Assembly (NCBI RefSeq): GCF_029213205.1 | Contig: NZ_JARGNH010000020.1 | Span: forward strand, 1-64,000 | Source: Pseudooceanicola sp. | Lineage (GTDB): Bacteria > Pseudomonadota > Alphaproteobacteria > Rhodobacterales > Rhodobacteraceae | DNA: 64,000 bases | Direction: 5' to 3' | Shown here: positions 42,593-52,595 of the stretch, in pieces | Position numbering within the stretch: the stretch's first letter is position 1 | How the letters are laid out: each line of letters begins with the position of its first letter | The notes under the pieces: generated by a model | The model's database searches: none | The model's input: the letters and a program-made list of their open reading frames with translations, nothing else | What the model was told of the DNA's origin: nothing | Program-made: the position numbers and the translations under genes

Positions 42593-43261
42593 ATGAAAAG
42601 CTGCGAGCTCCGCCTCTCCGGCACCCGCCTGCTGGCTTTCGGGTCTGGCGCCTTGTTCTGGCCTGGGCAATCGCTGCTCTGCGTCTCGGATCTCCATCTC
42701 GGCAAGTCCGAGCGCATCGCCCGGCGCGGCGGCGCGCAGCTGCCACCCTATGAGATCCGCGATACCCTGACCCGGCTTGAGGCCGCAATCGACGCGACCC
42801 GACCGGCGCAGGTGCTGTGCCTGGGCGACAGTTTCGACGATGCCGCCGCCGTCGCGGCGCTGGAGCCGGAGGCGGTGAGCTGGCTGACCCGTCTGCAGGC
42901 CGGGCGGCGCTGGTGGTGGATCGAGGGCAATCACGATCCCGGCCCGATCGGCCTCGGCGGCAGCCATCTGGCGGAGCTGACGCTTGGCCCGCTGACCTTT
43001 CGCCACATCGCCCGATCTGGCGCGCGGGCCGAGGTGTCAGGACATTATCACCCCAAGGCGACGCTGGCCGGGCGCGGTCAACGTCAGACCCGGCCTTGTT
43101 TCCTGATCGATTCCGACCGGCTGATCCTGCCCGCCTTTGGCACCTACACCGGCGGCTTGCGCAGCCGGGACCCGGCCCTCAGCACATTGATGGGCGCCGA
43201 TGCGCTGGCGGTGCTGACCGGGCCGATGCCCCGGATCATCCCGATGCCGCGCGGCGGTTGA
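42593..43261 (+). CDS. pdeM: PdeM-like calcineurin-type phosphoesterase
   Basis: 222 residues of the metallophosphatase fold. Metal ligands are visible in VSDLHLGKSERIA, LCLGDSFDD, IEGNHDPGP and VSGHYHPKA, in the expected order, and the C-terminus has LPAFGTYTGGL. This is the pattern of the ligase-associated DNA-damage-response phosphoesterase PdeM, normally found with an ATP-dependent ligase and an Lhr-like helicase. Neither is nearby in this window, so the name rests on similarity alone. Confidence 0.82.
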   Translation: MKSCELRLSGTRLLAFGSGALFWPGQSLLCVSDLHLGKSERIARRGGAQLPPYEIRDTLTRLEAAIDATRPAQVLCLGDSFDDAAAVAALEPEAVSWLTRLQAGRRWWWIEGNHDPGPIGLGGSHLAELTLGPLTFRHIARSGARAEVSGHYHPKATLAGRGQRQTRPCFLIDSDRLILPAFGTYTGGLRSRDPALSTLMGADALAVLTGPMPRIIPMPRGG

Positions 43262-43369
43262 CCAGGGTTCGCCCGGGCGAGGTCGAAATCCGCGCGCCAA
43301 CCCTGCCCGGATCGCGCCAGCAACAGGGCGGTGGCCATGGACGGTTGAACTGGTGGCGTGAGCCCGGTT

Positions 43370-44269
43370 TCAGACCGTCAGCCCCTCCGGCTCGGCCAGG
43401 CCATTGGCGCGGCAGCAGGCGGTCACGGTATTGGCCAGCAGGCAAGCAATGGTCAATGGCCCGACCCCGCCCGGCACCGGGGTGATCGCCCCGGCCACCT
43501 GCACCGCGCTGTCGAAATCGAAATCGCCAACCAGCCGGGTCTTGCCTTCGCCCTTTTCCGGCGCCGGGATCCGGTTGATGCCGACATCGATCAGGGTTGC
43601 GCCCGGTTTGATCCAATCGCCGGGCACCATCCGCGGGCGCCCCACCGCTGCGACGACGATATCGGCGCGGCGCACCACCTCGGCCAGGTTGCGGGTGCGG
43701 CTGTGAGCAATGGTCACGGTGCAGCTTTCGCCCAGCAACAATTGCGCCATCGGCTTGCCCACCAGATTGGACCGCCCGATCACCACCGCGTCGAGGCCGC
43801 TGAGATCGCCGAGCGTGTCGCGCAGCAGCATCAGACAGCCCAGCGGCGTGCAGGACACCATCGCCCGCTGGCCGCTGGCCAGCAGACCGGCATTGATCAC
43901 CGACAGCCCATCGACATCCTTGGCCGGGTCGATCCGGGCGACAATCTCGACCTCGGAGAGATGCGGCGGCACCGGGAATTGCACCAGAATGCCATGCACC
44001 GCCGGATCGGCGTTCAGCTTGTCGATCAGCGCATAGAGCGCCTCGGCGCTGACATCGGCGGGCAGCTTGTGCTCATAGCTGTTCATCCCGACCTCTTTGG
44101 TCGCGATGCCCTTGTTGCGCACATAAACCTGGCTGGCCGGATCCTCGCCGACCAGCACCACCGCCAGCCCCGGCTGCAAGCCCTGCGCGACCAGCGCCGC
44201 CACATGGGTCGCCACCTTGGCGCGTATGCCGGCCGCAAAGGCCTTGCCATCAAGAAGTGTCGCGCTCAT
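43370..44269 (-). CDS. folD: Methylenetetrahydrofolate dehydrogenase/cyclohydrolase
   Basis: 299 residues from the ATG at 44269. Bifunctional enzyme interconverting methylene-, methenyl- and formyl-tetrahydrofolate. Motifs: [19 protein letters not shown] with the catalytic Lys in the [13 protein letters not shown] stretch, [41 protein letters not shown] and [18 protein letters not shown]. It works next to formate-tetrahydrofolate ligase, encoded upstream on the same strand. Its ATG overlaps the stop of a chorismate mutase remnant (ATGA), a relic of an earlier operon. Confidence 0.95.
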   Translation of the reverse strand: MSATLLDGKAFAAGIRAKVATHVAALVAQGLQPGLAVVLVGEDPASQVYVRNKGIATKEVGMNSYEHKLPADVSAEALYALIDKLNADPAVHGILVQFPVPPHLSEVEIVARIDPAKDVDGLSVINAGLLASGQRAMVSCTPLGCLMLLRDTLGDLSGLDAVVIGRSNLVGKPMAQLLLGESCTVTIAHSRTRNLAEVVRRADIVVAAVGRPRMVPGDWIKPGATLIDVGINRIPAPEKGEGKTRLVGDFDFDSAVQVAGAITPVPGGVGPLTIACLLANTVTACCRANGLAEPEGLTV

Positions 44270-44427
44270 CCGTCTACCCCGTCCTTGCCCAAGATTCGCT
44301 GTTCCCGGGCAATAAACCCGGCGATCATCGCCCGCCAGATCGCTTCGGCGATATCCGGCTCCAGCGCTGCGGCCTCGGCCCGCACCGGTCCGAAGCGGGC
44401 GCAATCTCCGCTTTGGACGGCCCCGGT
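44266..44427 (-). pseudogene. Chorismate mutase remnant between fhs and folD
   Basis: The minus strand has an open frame closed upstream by TGA at 44428-44430 and without a usable start. It reads [20 protein letters not shown], then [18 protein letters not shown] and KDGVDG before a stop that overlaps the folD ATG. This is the last two helices of an AroQ-type chorismate mutase (compare the typical VRAEAAAQGLDP and LWR..I.W.IAREE). The first helix, with the catalytic Arg, is gone. The remnant ends immediately downstream of fhs. Confidence 0.65.
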
Positions 44428-44434
44428 TCACCGA

Positions 44435-46111
44435 TCAGAACAGGCCTTCTACATATCCGGCGTCGTTTAGCATGATCGCCTCGGCCGACGGAACCCGTGG
44501 CAGGCCCGGCATGGTCATGATTTCCCCGCAGATCACCACGATGAACCCGGCCCCGGCCGCAAGGCGCACCTCGCGGATCGGCACATTATGCCCGGTCGGG
44601 GCGCCGCGCAGATTGGGATCGGTGGAAAACGAGTATTGAGTCTTGGCCATGCAGATCGGCAGATGGCCATAGCCCGCCTCTTCCCAGGTCTTCAGCTGCT
44701 CGCGGACCTTCTTGTCGGCCATCACGTCATTGGCGTGGTAGATCCGCCGGGCGATGGTTTCGATCTTTTGGAACAGCGGCATCTCGTCGGGATAGAGCGG
44801 GGCGAATTGCGACAGACCGGCATCGGCAATGGCGGCGACGCGTTTCGCCAGGTCCTCGATCCCCTCAGAGCCTTTTGCCCAGTGTTTGCACAGGATCGCC
44901 TCAGACCCCTGGCCAGCGACATAGTCCTGAACCGCCTTCACCTCGGCCTCGGTGTCGCTGACGAAATGGTTGATCGCCACCACCACCGGCACCCCGAATT
45001 GCTTGAGGTTGGCGATGTGGCGGCCAAGGTTCGGACAGCCCGCTTTCACCGCCGCGACGTTCTCGGCGCCCAGGTCGGCCTTGGCCACGCCGCCGTTCAT
45101 CTTCATCGCCCGCACCGTCGCCACGACCACCACACAATCCGGTGCCAGCCCGGCCTTGCGACATTTGATATTCATGAATTTCTCGGCGCCGAGATCGGCA
45201 CCGAACCCGGCCTCGGTCACCACGTAATCGGCGCATTTCAGCGCCGTGGTGGTGGCGGTCACCGAATTGCAGCCATGGGCGATATTGGCAAACGGGCCGC
45301 CATGCACAAAGGCCGGATTGTTTTCCAACGTCTGCACCAGGTTGGGCTGCATCGCATCCTTCAGCAGCACCGTCATCGCGCCATCGGCCTTGATGTCGCG
45401 GCAGTAGATCGCACTGCGGTCGCGGCGATAGGCGACGATGATGTCGCCCAGCCGCTTTTGCAGATCCGTCAGCGAGGTCGCCAGGCACAGGATCGCCATC
45501 ACCTCGGAGGCGACGGTGATGTCGAACCCGGTCTGCCGCGGGAAGCCGTTCGAAACCCCGCCGAGACTGGTGACGATGTCGCGCAAGGCGCGGTCGTTCA
45601 TGTCCATCACCCGGCGCCAGACCACCCGGCGTTCGTCGATCTCCAGATCGTTGCCCCAGTAGATGTGGTTGTCGATCATCGCCGACAGCAGGTTGTGGGC
45701 GCTGGTGATGGCGTGGAAATCGCCGGTGAAATGCAGGTTCATCTCTTCCATCGGGATGACCTGGGCATAGCCGCCGCCGGCGGCGCCGCCCTTCATCCCG
45801 AAACAGGGGCCGAGGCTGGCCTCGCGGATGCAGATCGCCGCCTTCTTGCCGATCGCGTTCAGCCCGTCACCCAGACCCACGGTGGTGGTGGTCTTGCCCT
45901 CGCCCGCGGGCGTCGGGTTGATCGCGGTGACCAGGATCAGCTTGCCATTGGCGCGATCCTTCAAGCTTTCAATGAAGTCCTGTCCGACCTTGGCCTTGTC
46001 ATGCCCGTAAGGCACCAGATGTTCGGACGGAATACCCAGCTTGGCCCCGATTTCCTGAATCGGTTTCTTGCTGGCGGCTCGGGCGATTTCGATGTCGGAT
46101 TTAAAGGTCAT
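44435..46111 (-). CDS. fhs: Formate-tetrahydrofolate ligase
   Basis: 558 residues. ATP-driven joining of formate to tetrahydrofolate to give 10-formyl-tetrahydrofolate. The P-loop is [18 protein letters not shown]; further blocks are [39 protein letters not shown] in [22 protein letters not shown] and [19 protein letters not shown]. It feeds the FolD steps encoded downstream. The 163 bp upstream (46112-46274) can form a short GGTTTC/GAAACC hairpin on the minus strand; I could not match it to a riboswitch consensus. Confidence 0.96.
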   Translation of the reverse strand: MTFKSDIEIARAASKKPIQEIGAKLGIPSEHLVPYGHDKAKVGQDFIESLKDRANGKLILVTAINPTPAGEGKTTTTVGLGDGLNAIGKKAAICIREASLGPCFGMKGGAAGGGYAQVIPMEEMNLHFTGDFHAITSAHNLLSAMIDNHIYWGNDLEIDERRVVWRRVMDMNDRALRDIVTSLGGVSNGFPRQTGFDITVASEVMAILCLATSLTDLQKRLGDIIVAYRRDRSAIYCRDIKADGAMTVLLKDAMQPNLVQTLENNPAFVHGGPFANIAHGCNSVTATTTALKCADYVVTEAGFGADLGAEKFMNIKCRKAGLAPDCVVVVATVRAMKMNGGVAKADLGAENVAAVKAGCPNLGRHIANLKQFGVPVVVAINHFVSDTEAEVKAVQDYVAGQGSEAILCKHWAKGSEGIEDLAKRVAAIADAGLSQFAPLYPDEMPLFQKIETIARRIYHANDVMADKKVREQLKTWEEAGYGHLPICMAKTQYSFSTDPNLRGAPTGHNVPIREVRLAAGAGFIVVICGEIMTMPGLPRVPSAEAIMLNDAGYVEGLF

Positions 46112-46274
46112 GGATCAGGGCCTTTGCGGCATGAGATATCGTAGATTCCTCATAACGTTGGATGCAGGGGCGATGCGCGGCGTTTCCGACATATTCGCCA
46201 TCGATTTCGCCTTTAGCGGTTTCACATCGGAAACCCGAGGCTCCCAAAGGGGGAAACCCGTTGCCTGACCGGGA

Positions 46275-46880
46275 TCAGCCATTGTGAGAGCGCCGATCGG
46301 CAAGCCCCGCCCAGGGCCGTTGATCCGGGATGAACAGGCTGAGGTGGTCGCCCAGGGTCAGTCGGCCCTCACGTTCGACCCAGGCGGTGACCCCGCGCAG
46401 CCCCTCGGCCGCCGGTTTGAAGGCCTTGCCAAATCCCGGGCGCGCCGCCTCGATCACCTTGGCGGGCAAGGTGCAGGGGCGGTTTTCCATATCCACGGTC
46501 AGGGTGCAGCCCGCTGGCGCCTGCAATCGCGACGATGGCGGCAGATGGGTGAAATCCGGCAATCCGCGCAGCACCATGGTGGCGCCGAGCCAGGCCGGAT
46601 CGAGGGTTTCCAGCCCCATCTTCGCGGCGATCTGCCCCAGTTCTTCCTCCGCCAGGATCGAGATCTGCCGGGTATTGCGAATTTCGGTGTTGCGCGGATA
46701 GAGGTCGAGCACCCGGCTGCACGAGGGCCGGGTCAGCCCGCCATGCGCCTCGCCCTCGGGCCCGGCATAGGTGACCTCCAGAGCCCGTGACGGATCGGAG
46801 TCAAGCTTGGCAGCACGATCGCTGACGTGACCAAGCCAGACGATTTCGCCGCTGAGGTCGGTCTTCATCAATGCGGGCAT
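46275..46880 (-). CDS. MOSC domain protein
   Basis: 201 residues from the ATG at 46880, chosen because GGAGG lies just upstream; the frame is open to 46901. The MOSC fold is recognised from YAGPEGEAHGGLTRPSCSRV, with the conserved Cys in PSCSR, then RNTRQISILAEEELGQI, LGATMVLRGLPDFTHLPPSS and GDHLSLF. MOSC proteins carry or transfer sulfur for the molybdenum cofactor. Small free-standing members like this are of undefined substrate. It is alone between fhs and a methyltransferase gene on the same strand. Confidence 0.85.
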   Translation of the reverse strand: MPALMKTDLSGEIVWLGHVSDRAAKLDSDPSRALEVTYAGPEGEAHGGLTRPSCSRVLDLYPRNTEIRNTRQISILAEEELGQIAAKMGLETLDPAWLGATMVLRGLPDFTHLPPSSRLQAPAGCTLTVDMENRPCTLPAKVIEAARPGFGKAFKPAAEGLRGVTAWVEREGRLTLGDHLSLFIPDQRPWAGLADRRSHNG

Positions 46881-46922
46881 CTGCGCCTCCGGTCCGATCA
46901 CGGTGCCAGTCAGCAGCAGGCG

Positions 46923-47699
46923 TCAGGTGATGTCCAGCGTGAAAAACAGCCGCCGGAACGGAAACAGAACCTGCCCCGAGGCATCCCGTGGATAGGCCTG
47001 GTCCATCACCGCATCATAGAGCGTTTCGATCTGCGCGGTTTCCTCCGGATCGAGCCGGTCGAGGATCGGGCGGGCAAAGGTCGACGAGGTGAAGTGGCGC
47101 ACCGGATGGCCCGCTTCGGCGGCGGGCAGGATCTGGTAATATTCAGTTTCCCAGATGTCGCTGCGGCCCAGCGGCGCCAGTAGGTGGTGGTATTCAGTCG
47201 GGTCCAACACCCCGGGGATGCTGTCGGGATCGATCCGACCGGGAAAGTGTTCGGCGACCAGATCGAGCCAGATACGATGCGACGGCGCCCGGTTCTGATG
47301 CGGCACCTGCACCGCCAGCATGCCACCGGCGGCGACGCGGCTGGCCAGCTGCGCCAGCAGGCGCGGATGATCCGGCAGCCAATGCAGCGCGGCGTTGGAA
47401 TAGATCAGCGCGGCGGGCGGCTCTGGCCTCCATTCGGTGATATCGGCCTGGGTCAGGGCGCTGTAGGCGCCGGTATCCCGCGCCTTGTCCAGCATCGCCG
47501 GTGAGGCATCGACGCCAAGAATCCGCCGGTCCGGAAACCGGGTGGCCAGCAGCGGCCCGACCACGCCGGTGCCACAGCCGAGATCACAGATGTCGCCCGC
47601 AGGCAGCCACCCGACTCGGGCCAGCAGATCAAGCGCCGGGCGCAGGCGCAGCCCGGCAAAGCGGCTGTAACTCTCCGGGTTCCAATCCGATACGCTCAT
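46923..47699 (-). CDS. tam: Trans-aconitate 2-methyltransferase-like enzyme
   Basis: 258 residues from the ATG at 47699 (frame open to 47789). A class I SAM methyltransferase: motif I DICDLGCGTGVVGPLLATRF, motif II RRILGVDASPAML, then ALIYSNAALHWLPDHPRLLA and the C-terminal block VLFPFRRLFF. SNAALHWL is characteristic of Tam proteins, which methylate trans-aconitate and relieve inhibition of aconitase. The N-terminus DWNPESYSRFAGLRLRPALD also matches. A close relative acting on another acid cannot be excluded. Confidence 0.82.
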   Translation of the reverse strand: MSVSDWNPESYSRFAGLRLRPALDLLARVGWLPAGDICDLGCGTGVVGPLLATRFPDRRILGVDASPAMLDKARDTGAYSALTQADITEWRPEPPAALIYSNAALHWLPDHPRLLAQLASRVAAGGMLAVQVPHQNRAPSHRIWLDLVAEHFPGRIDPDSIPGVLDPTEYHHLLAPLGRSDIWETEYYQILPAAEAGHPVRHFTSSTFARPILDRLDPEETAQIETLYDAVMDQAYPRDASGQVLFPFRRLFFTLDIT

Positions 47700-47790
47700 C
47701 GCGCGGCCCTCATCATTTGTGGCGGCTTTTGTATGCAAACGTATGCAGAACCCGAGCCACCTGGCAATGACAAAGGGTAAGGGCCGCAAA

Positions 47791-47818
47791 AGGAAAGGGC
47801 CGGAAAATCCGGCCCCTT
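47791..47818 (-). terminator. Rho-independent terminator after ftsH
   Basis: On the minus strand GGGCCGGA pairs with TCCGGCCC around a short loop (47797-47804 with 47808-47815), followed by TTTCCTTTT. It lies 16 bp past the ftsH stop and closes the tol-pal-ftsH direction. Confidence 0.75.
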
Positions 47819-47833
47819 CGCATCACGTCCACC

Positions 47834-49750
47834 TCAGGCGGTGGGTTCCGGCTCCATCCCGCCGTCAGACTTCGGCCGGGGCTTGGTCTTGGGGATCGCG
47901 GTCACCGAGGGTGCCGAACCGGTGTCATTGCTGTCGTCGGGCTTGACGTCGGAATGCGGCGGCTCACCGTTGAAGACCCGTTTGATCTCTTCCCCGGTCA
48001 GGGTTTCGTATTCCAGCAGGCCTTCGGCCAGACGTTCCCATTCCACCTTTTTGTCGGTCAGGATCTTGAAGGCCCAATCATAGGCCTCGTCGATCATCCG
48101 CTTGACCTCTTCCTCGATCAGCTCCTTGGTGTGGGCCGAAACCGAAAAGCCACCAGCGCCATTGCCCATATAGCCTTCATGGGCCTGTTCGTAATCGACA
48201 TTGCCGACCTTGTCGGACATGCCCCAGCGCAACACCATCGCACGGGCCAGACCGGTGGCTTGCTGGATATCGCCCGCCGGACCGTTCGAAACCTCGTCCG
48301 CGCCATATTTCAGCACCTCGGCGGCCTTGCCCGCCATCGTCATCGCAAGTTTTTGCTCGCATTCGGACTTGTGCCAGTTCAGCCGGTCGATTTCCGGCAG
48401 CGACACCACCATGCCCAGCGCGCCACCGCGCGGGATGATCGTCGCCTTGTAGACGGGATCGCATTTCGGCAGTTCCATACCGACCACCGCGTGCCCGGCC
48501 TCGTGATAGGCCGTCTTTTCCTTTTGATCGGCGGTCAGAACCATCGAGCGCCGTTCGGCCCCCATCATCACCTTGTCCTTGGCGTTTTCGAAATCGACCA
48601 TCGTCAGGAACCGGCGGCCGACCCGGGCCGCCATCAGCGCCGCCTCGTTCACCAGGTTGGCCAGATCGGCGCCCGAGAAACCAGGCGTGCCACGGGCGAT
48701 GATCCGCAGATCGACATCCGGGCCCAGCGGAGTCTTGCGGGCATGGACATTCAGGATCTTCTCACGGCCCTTGATGTCGGGATTGGGCACGTTGACGGTC
48801 CGGTCAAACCGGCCCGGGCGCAACAGCGCCGGGTCGAGCACGTCGCGACGGTTGGTGGCGGCCAGGATGATCACCCCCTCATTCGCCTCGAACCCGTCCA
48901 TTTCGACCAGCAATTGGTTCAGCGTCTGTTCGCGTTCGTCATTGCCGCCGCCATAACCGGCGCCACGATGGCGACCGACCGCGTCGATCTCGTCGATAAA
49001 GACGATACAGGGCGCGTTTTTCTTGGCCTGTTCGAACATGTCGCGGACACGGGATGCCCCGACACCGACAAACATTTCGACAAAGTCCGAACCGGAAATC
49101 GTGAAGAACGGCACCCCGGCCTCGCCAGCAATGGCGCGGGCCAGCAGCGTCTTACCGGTGCCCGGAGGGCCAACCAGCAGCGCGCCGGTGGGAATCTTGC
49201 CGCCCAGGCGGCTGAATTTCTGCGGATTGCGCAGGAATTCAACGATTTCCTCAAGCTCTTCCTTGGCCTCGTCGATGCCAGCGACATCGTCAAAGGTGAC
49301 CCGGCCCTGCTTTTCGGTCAGCAGCTTGGCCCGGGATTTGCCGAAGCCCATCGCCCCGCCTTTGCCGCCACCTTGCATCCGGTTCATGAAATAGACCCAG
49401 ACCCCGATCAGCAGCAGGATCGGCAACAGCGACACCAGGAACGACTGAAAGCCGGATTCCTGCTGGCTCTTGGCGGTGACCGGCACGCCCTTTTCAAGCA
49501 GAACGTTGGTGAGTTCTGCGTCGTCCGGCTTGATCGTTACGTAGTCTTTGCCGTCAGTGCCGCGAAACCGAACCTGTTCGCCGTCAATGGTGACCGAGGC
49601 CACATTGCCGTCATTCACCGACTCGATGAATTGCGAATAAGCGATCTCTCGGCTCTGCAGCGTGTTGCCGGATCCGCTGAACAAATTGAACAACGCCACG
49701 ATCAACAGCAGCAGCACGACCCAAAAGGCGATGTTTCTTGCAGTGCCCAA
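47834..49750 (-). CDS. ftsH: ATP-dependent zinc metalloprotease FtsH
   Basis: 638 residues. Membrane-bound AAA+ protease that degrades misfolded membrane proteins and some regulators. Two membrane helices (about 8-26 [18 protein letters not shown] and 102-122) flank a periplasmic domain. The AAA domain holds [33 protein letters not shown] and the second region of homology [12 protein letters not shown]. The zinc site HEAGH is at 416-420 ([15 protein letters not shown]). The glycine-rich linker and acidic, proline-rich tail are usual in Rhodobacteraceae. tilS lies upstream on the same strand after 80 bp. Confidence 0.97.
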   Translation of the reverse strand: MGTARNIAFWVVLLLLIVALFNLFSGSGNTLQSREIAYSQFIESVNDGNVASVTIDGEQVRFRGTDGKDYVTIKPDDAELTNVLLEKGVPVTAKSQQESGFQSFLVSLLPILLLIGVWVYFMNRMQGGGKGGAMGFGKSRAKLLTEKQGRVTFDDVAGIDEAKEELEEIVEFLRNPQKFSRLGGKIPTGALLVGPPGTGKTLLARAIAGEAGVPFFTISGSDFVEMFVGVGASRVRDMFEQAKKNAPCIVFIDEIDAVGRHRGAGYGGGNDEREQTLNQLLVEMDGFEANEGVIILAATNRRDVLDPALLRPGRFDRTVNVPNPDIKGREKILNVHARKTPLGPDVDLRIIARGTPGFSGADLANLVNEAALMAARVGRRFLTMVDFENAKDKVMMGAERRSMVLTADQKEKTAYHEAGHAVVGMELPKCDPVYKATIIPRGGALGMVVSLPEIDRLNWHKSECEQKLAMTMAGKAAEVLKYGADEVSNGPAGDIQQATGLARAMVLRWGMSDKVGNVDYEQAHEGYMGNGAGGFSVSAHTKELIEEEVKRMIDEAYDWAFKILTDKKVEWERLAEGLLEYETLTGEEIKRVFNGEPPHSDVKPDDSNDTGSAPSVTAIPKTKPRPKSDGGMEPEPTA

Positions 49751-49830
49751 GGAAGCCTCTCCCTAAATGCGCGATGCCCTGCGCCTAACACAGGGCCGGT
49801 AGACATTAAATATGTTTTGCGGCGCCGGGT

Positions 49831-51114
49831 TCAATGCGTCAGGAAAGATGCATGGAACGCTTCGCCGGTTCGGGTCAGCTCGGCGGTCCAGCCATTGGCC
49901 CGTCCGGCCAGCGGCGCAGCGATCAATTCGGACCCGCGCCAGACGGCTGGCGAGGCGATCAAAGTCACCCGTGGCATACCAGTGTCGCGCCAGTCGGGGC
50001 ATTGGGCAAGCCCGATCTCGCCCAAAGCGCGGATCTCTGCCCCCGTCACCTCTGCTTCTGGCACCTCTGGGCCCCGCAGCCGCCAGCGCCCGTCCCAGAT
50101 CTGATTGGGGCGGCAGGTCAGACCGGCCACCGCATTGGCTTCGCGGGTCAACCGGGCGGTGCCGTCAGTGACGCGGGCCAGACAACCATTCAAAGCCATG
50201 CCGGTACCGCCCTGCAACGATTCAATCAGCAGGCGCAGCGCCCGGCGGCGTGGCGGATGCACCGATCCGGTCAGCCAGCGAATCGCCGCCACCAGCAGTC
50301 GGCGCAGGATCTCCGGCCGCAGGCGCAGCAGATCGGCACGGGCGATGACCACGTCGCCCCCCTCGATCCGCACCGCGGCACGGGCTTCGACAAAGCCATA
50401 CCAGTTCAGGGTTTCAACCACCGCCGCCTGATTATCGGCCACGGTGCAGAGCGTCGGCACGCTGAGTCCCAGCGGCTCCAGCAGCGCCAGCGCCCGGCGC
50501 ACCCGGACCCGCTCGAAACTCTGGTCGTCATTGCTGGGATCGTCGATCCAGCCCACCCCGCGCCGCTGCAATCCGGCGCGCAGATCGGCGCGGCGCAGAC
50601 CCAGCATCGGGCGCAGGAACTGCACCCCGTCGTAGGTCCGGCGCGCCGACATCCCCGCCAGCCCGTCGGCGCCCGAGGCCCGGGCCAGCCGCATCAGCAG
50701 GGTTTCCGCCTGATCGTCGGCGGTGTGACCCAAAGCCACCCCGCCCAGACCCTTGCCACGCGCCCAGCTGGCCAGCAGATCATAGCGCGCCGTTCGGGCT
50801 GCCGCTTGCAGGTTGCCCTGCCGGTCCCAGCCGTGCCAGCGCAGAATGTCATGGCTGTGGCCCATCGCGCCCGCCTGCCGCGCCACCGTCTCGGCCTCGG
50901 CCGCCGCCTCGGGGCGCAGGCCATGATCGACGGTCGCCACATGCAGCGCCATCCCGGCGTCTTTGGCAAAATCGCTGAGCAGGCAGAGCAGCGCCATCGA
51001 ATCGCTGCCCCCGGACACGGCAACCCCGAGGGCCGCGGGCGGCGTCGGCAGGAACAGCCCTGCCACCACTTCTTTCATCAATCGATCAGCCGTCAAACCA
51101 ATGTCCGCGTTCAC
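49831..51114 (-). CDS. tilS: tRNA(Ile)-lysidine synthetase
   Basis: 427 residues. Converts cytidine 34 of the CAU-anticodon tRNA-Ile to lysidine so that it reads AUA. The N-terminal PP-loop is VAVSGGSDSMALLCLL; later LGHTADDQAETLLMRLARASG is the second conserved block. The start is GTG at 51114, overlapping the cpoB stop by four bases, so the gene is coupled to the Tol-Pal operon. The C-terminal region (about 220-427) is less conserved, as usual for the alphaproteobacterial enzyme. Confidence 0.93.
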   Translation of the reverse strand: MNADIGLTADRLMKEVVAGLFLPTPPAALGVAVSGGSDSMALLCLLSDFAKDAGMALHVATVDHGLRPEAAAEAETVARQAGAMGHSHDILRWHGWDRQGNLQAAARTARYDLLASWARGKGLGGVALGHTADDQAETLLMRLARASGADGLAGMSARRTYDGVQFLRPMLGLRRADLRAGLQRRGVGWIDDPSNDDQSFERVRVRRALALLEPLGLSVPTLCTVADNQAAVVETLNWYGFVEARAAVRIEGGDVVIARADLLRLRPEILRRLLVAAIRWLTGSVHPPRRRALRLLIESLQGGTGMALNGCLARVTDGTARLTREANAVAGLTCRPNQIWDGRWRLRGPEVPEAEVTGAEIRALGEIGLAQCPDWRDTGMPRVTLIASPAVWRGSELIAAPLAGRANGWTAELTRTGEAFHASFLTH

Positions 51115-51941
51115 GGGCAGGACCGGGCCCGCATTTCAGTTTCGGCCTTGGCGACAAATGGCGAGGCCGGAAAGCGCACGCCGATTTCGCGCAGGGTCAC
51201 ACAGGCCTCGTCGACCTGTTCAAGTGCCGCCAGCATCCGGCCCAGACCATAGAGCGCCTCGGGCGCCTCCGGCCCGTCCGGTGACCCGGAGAACGCATTC
51301 AGATAAGAACGCGCCGACTGACTGATCTCGCCCAGCCCTTCCAGCGCCTTGCCGCGCCCGATTTCAGCCTTCGCCTCAAGCGGTGAGCCGGGGTAACTGG
51401 TCAGGAAGGTGGCAAAGAGGTCGCGTGCCGTGGCGTAATCCTTGCCCTCAAGCGCCGCCTCGGCGCGATTGAAATCCGCCTCTTCGCTGACCGCGAGTTC
51501 GGTTTCGGGACTGGTCGAGGGGGTCGCCGGTTTCGCCACCACCGGCATGTCGCCACCACCCAGGGTCGGGGTGTCGCCAAGTTTGGAGAGGTCGCCGCCC
51601 TCAAGCTCGACCAGCCGGAATTCCAGGTCGCCAATCCGGTTGGTGCCATCGCTGACCACCCGGTCGATGCGAAAGCTCAGCTCTTCGGTCTGTTTGGTCA
51701 GCCGTTGGGTTTCCGCCTCGATCGCATCCAGCCGCTGCAACGCCGATCCGCCCAGGCCCAAGCCCCCCGCGCCGCCGGTGGTGGACAATTCGCGCTTCAG
51801 CTTCTTGATTTCGACATAGAGCACCGTCAGTTCCTGACGGATATCGGCCAGGGTTTCCTCACGCGACTGCGCCGCCGCCCCGCCAGTGAAGGCGGGGCCG
51901 AGGGTCAGGCATAGGATCAGAGCAATCACTCGCATCGGCAT
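51111..51941 (-). CDS. cpoB: Tol-Pal associated periplasmic protein CpoB (YbgF)
   Basis: 276 residues from the ATG at 51941. A signal peptide (MRVIALILCLTLGPAFTGGAAAQ) is followed by a coiled coil (about 25-100, with LADIRQELTVLYVEIKKLKR) and a glycine/proline-rich linker. Three TPR-like repeats follow in the C-terminal half (DFNRAEAALEGKDYATARDL, AKAEIGRGKALEGLGEISQS, ALYGLGRMLAALEQVDEACV). CpoB coordinates Tol-Pal action with peptidoglycan synthesis at division. It lies between pal and tilS on the minus strand, as in most alphaproteobacteria. Confidence 0.92.
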   Translation of the reverse strand: MPMRVIALILCLTLGPAFTGGAAAQSREETLADIRQELTVLYVEIKKLKRELSTTGGAGGLGLGGSALQRLDAIEAETQRLTKQTEELSFRIDRVVSDGTNRIGDLEFRLVELEGGDLSKLGDTPTLGGGDMPVVAKPATPSTSPETELAVSEEADFNRAEAALEGKDYATARDLFATFLTSYPGSPLEAKAEIGRGKALEGLGEISQSARSYLNAFSGSPDGPEAPEALYGLGRMLAALEQVDEACVTLREIGVRFPASPFVAKAETEMRARSCP

Positions 51942-52001
51942 AGGTCCTGTCTGGCGGGGCGCCAATCTGCGTCGCAATCTGGCGCCCAGGCGGTCAACTG
52001 G

Positions 52002-52517
52002 TCAACTGGTCAGGCCATCTGCGGCAATGACGGTGACCGCGCGCCGGTTCTTGGCATAGCAGCCCTCTTGCGAGCAGATTTCAATCGGCCGCTCCTTGCC
52101 ATAACTCACCGTTTTCAGCCGCGCGCCAGCGACGCCTTTCGACACCAGGTATTCGCGCACCGCATTGGCGCGGCGGGCGCCCAGCGCCAGGTTGTATTCG
52201 CGAGTGCCCTGTTCGTCGGCATGGCCTTCGATAATGGCGTTGTAATCGCTGTTGGTCATCAGCCAGCTGGATTGCCCGTCCAGCACGCTGCGCCCTTCAG
52301 GGGTCAGGGTCGATTGATCGACCTCGAACAGCACCCGGTCACCGATACTCTGCTGGAAAAAGGCAGGCGAAGCCGGATCGTTCGGGCTGCCCGGCACCAC
52401 CGCGCCGTTGCGCCCGTTCAGGTCGGTCACATTGTCATTGTCAAAGCGACCGGCGTTGCTGCAGGCCGAAAGGCTGATCGCCGCGATCAGCAGGATCGCG
52501 CGGGGTAGCATGCTCAT
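52002..52517 (-). CDS. pal: Peptidoglycan-associated lipoprotein
   Basis: 171 residues. The lipobox LSAC at about 16-19 (AISLSACSNAG) directs lipidation and outer-membrane anchoring. The OmpA-like domain spans about 60-165: RVLFEVDQSTLTPEGRSVLD, IIEGHADEQGTREYNLALG, ARRANAVREYL and YAKNRRAVTVI, with the Asp and Arg that bind diaminopimelate of peptidoglycan. Pal is pulled by TolB and TolA to constrict the outer membrane at division. It sits between tolB and cpoB. Confidence 0.95.
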   Translation of the reverse strand: MSMLPRAILLIAAISLSACSNAGRFDNDNVTDLNGRNGAVVPGSPNDPASPAFFQQSIGDRVLFEVDQSTLTPEGRSVLDGQSSWLMTNSDYNAIIEGHADEQGTREYNLALGARRANAVREYLVSKGVAGARLKTVSYGKERPIEICSQEGCYAKNRRAVTVIAADGLTS

Positions 52518-52595
52518 TTTGTTCCTCGTGCCTCGTTTTATTTGTTTCTTTTAATTTACCACAGGGCCGCTGTGAAAGGAAACGCGGCGTCAGGG

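Noticed and set aside
46112-46274. Possible riboswitch upstream of fhs
   Set aside because: A ZTP (pfl) or SAM-class motif was considered because of the folate context. I could not place the conserved ZTP core or any other consensus, only a short GGTTTC/GAAACC hairpin. A covariance-model search would decide.
47954-50104. 716-codon plus-strand frame opposite ftsH
   Set aside because: It is the shadow of ftsH: no family resemblance, histidine- and glutamine-rich antisense composition, and the ftsH frame is fully convincing.
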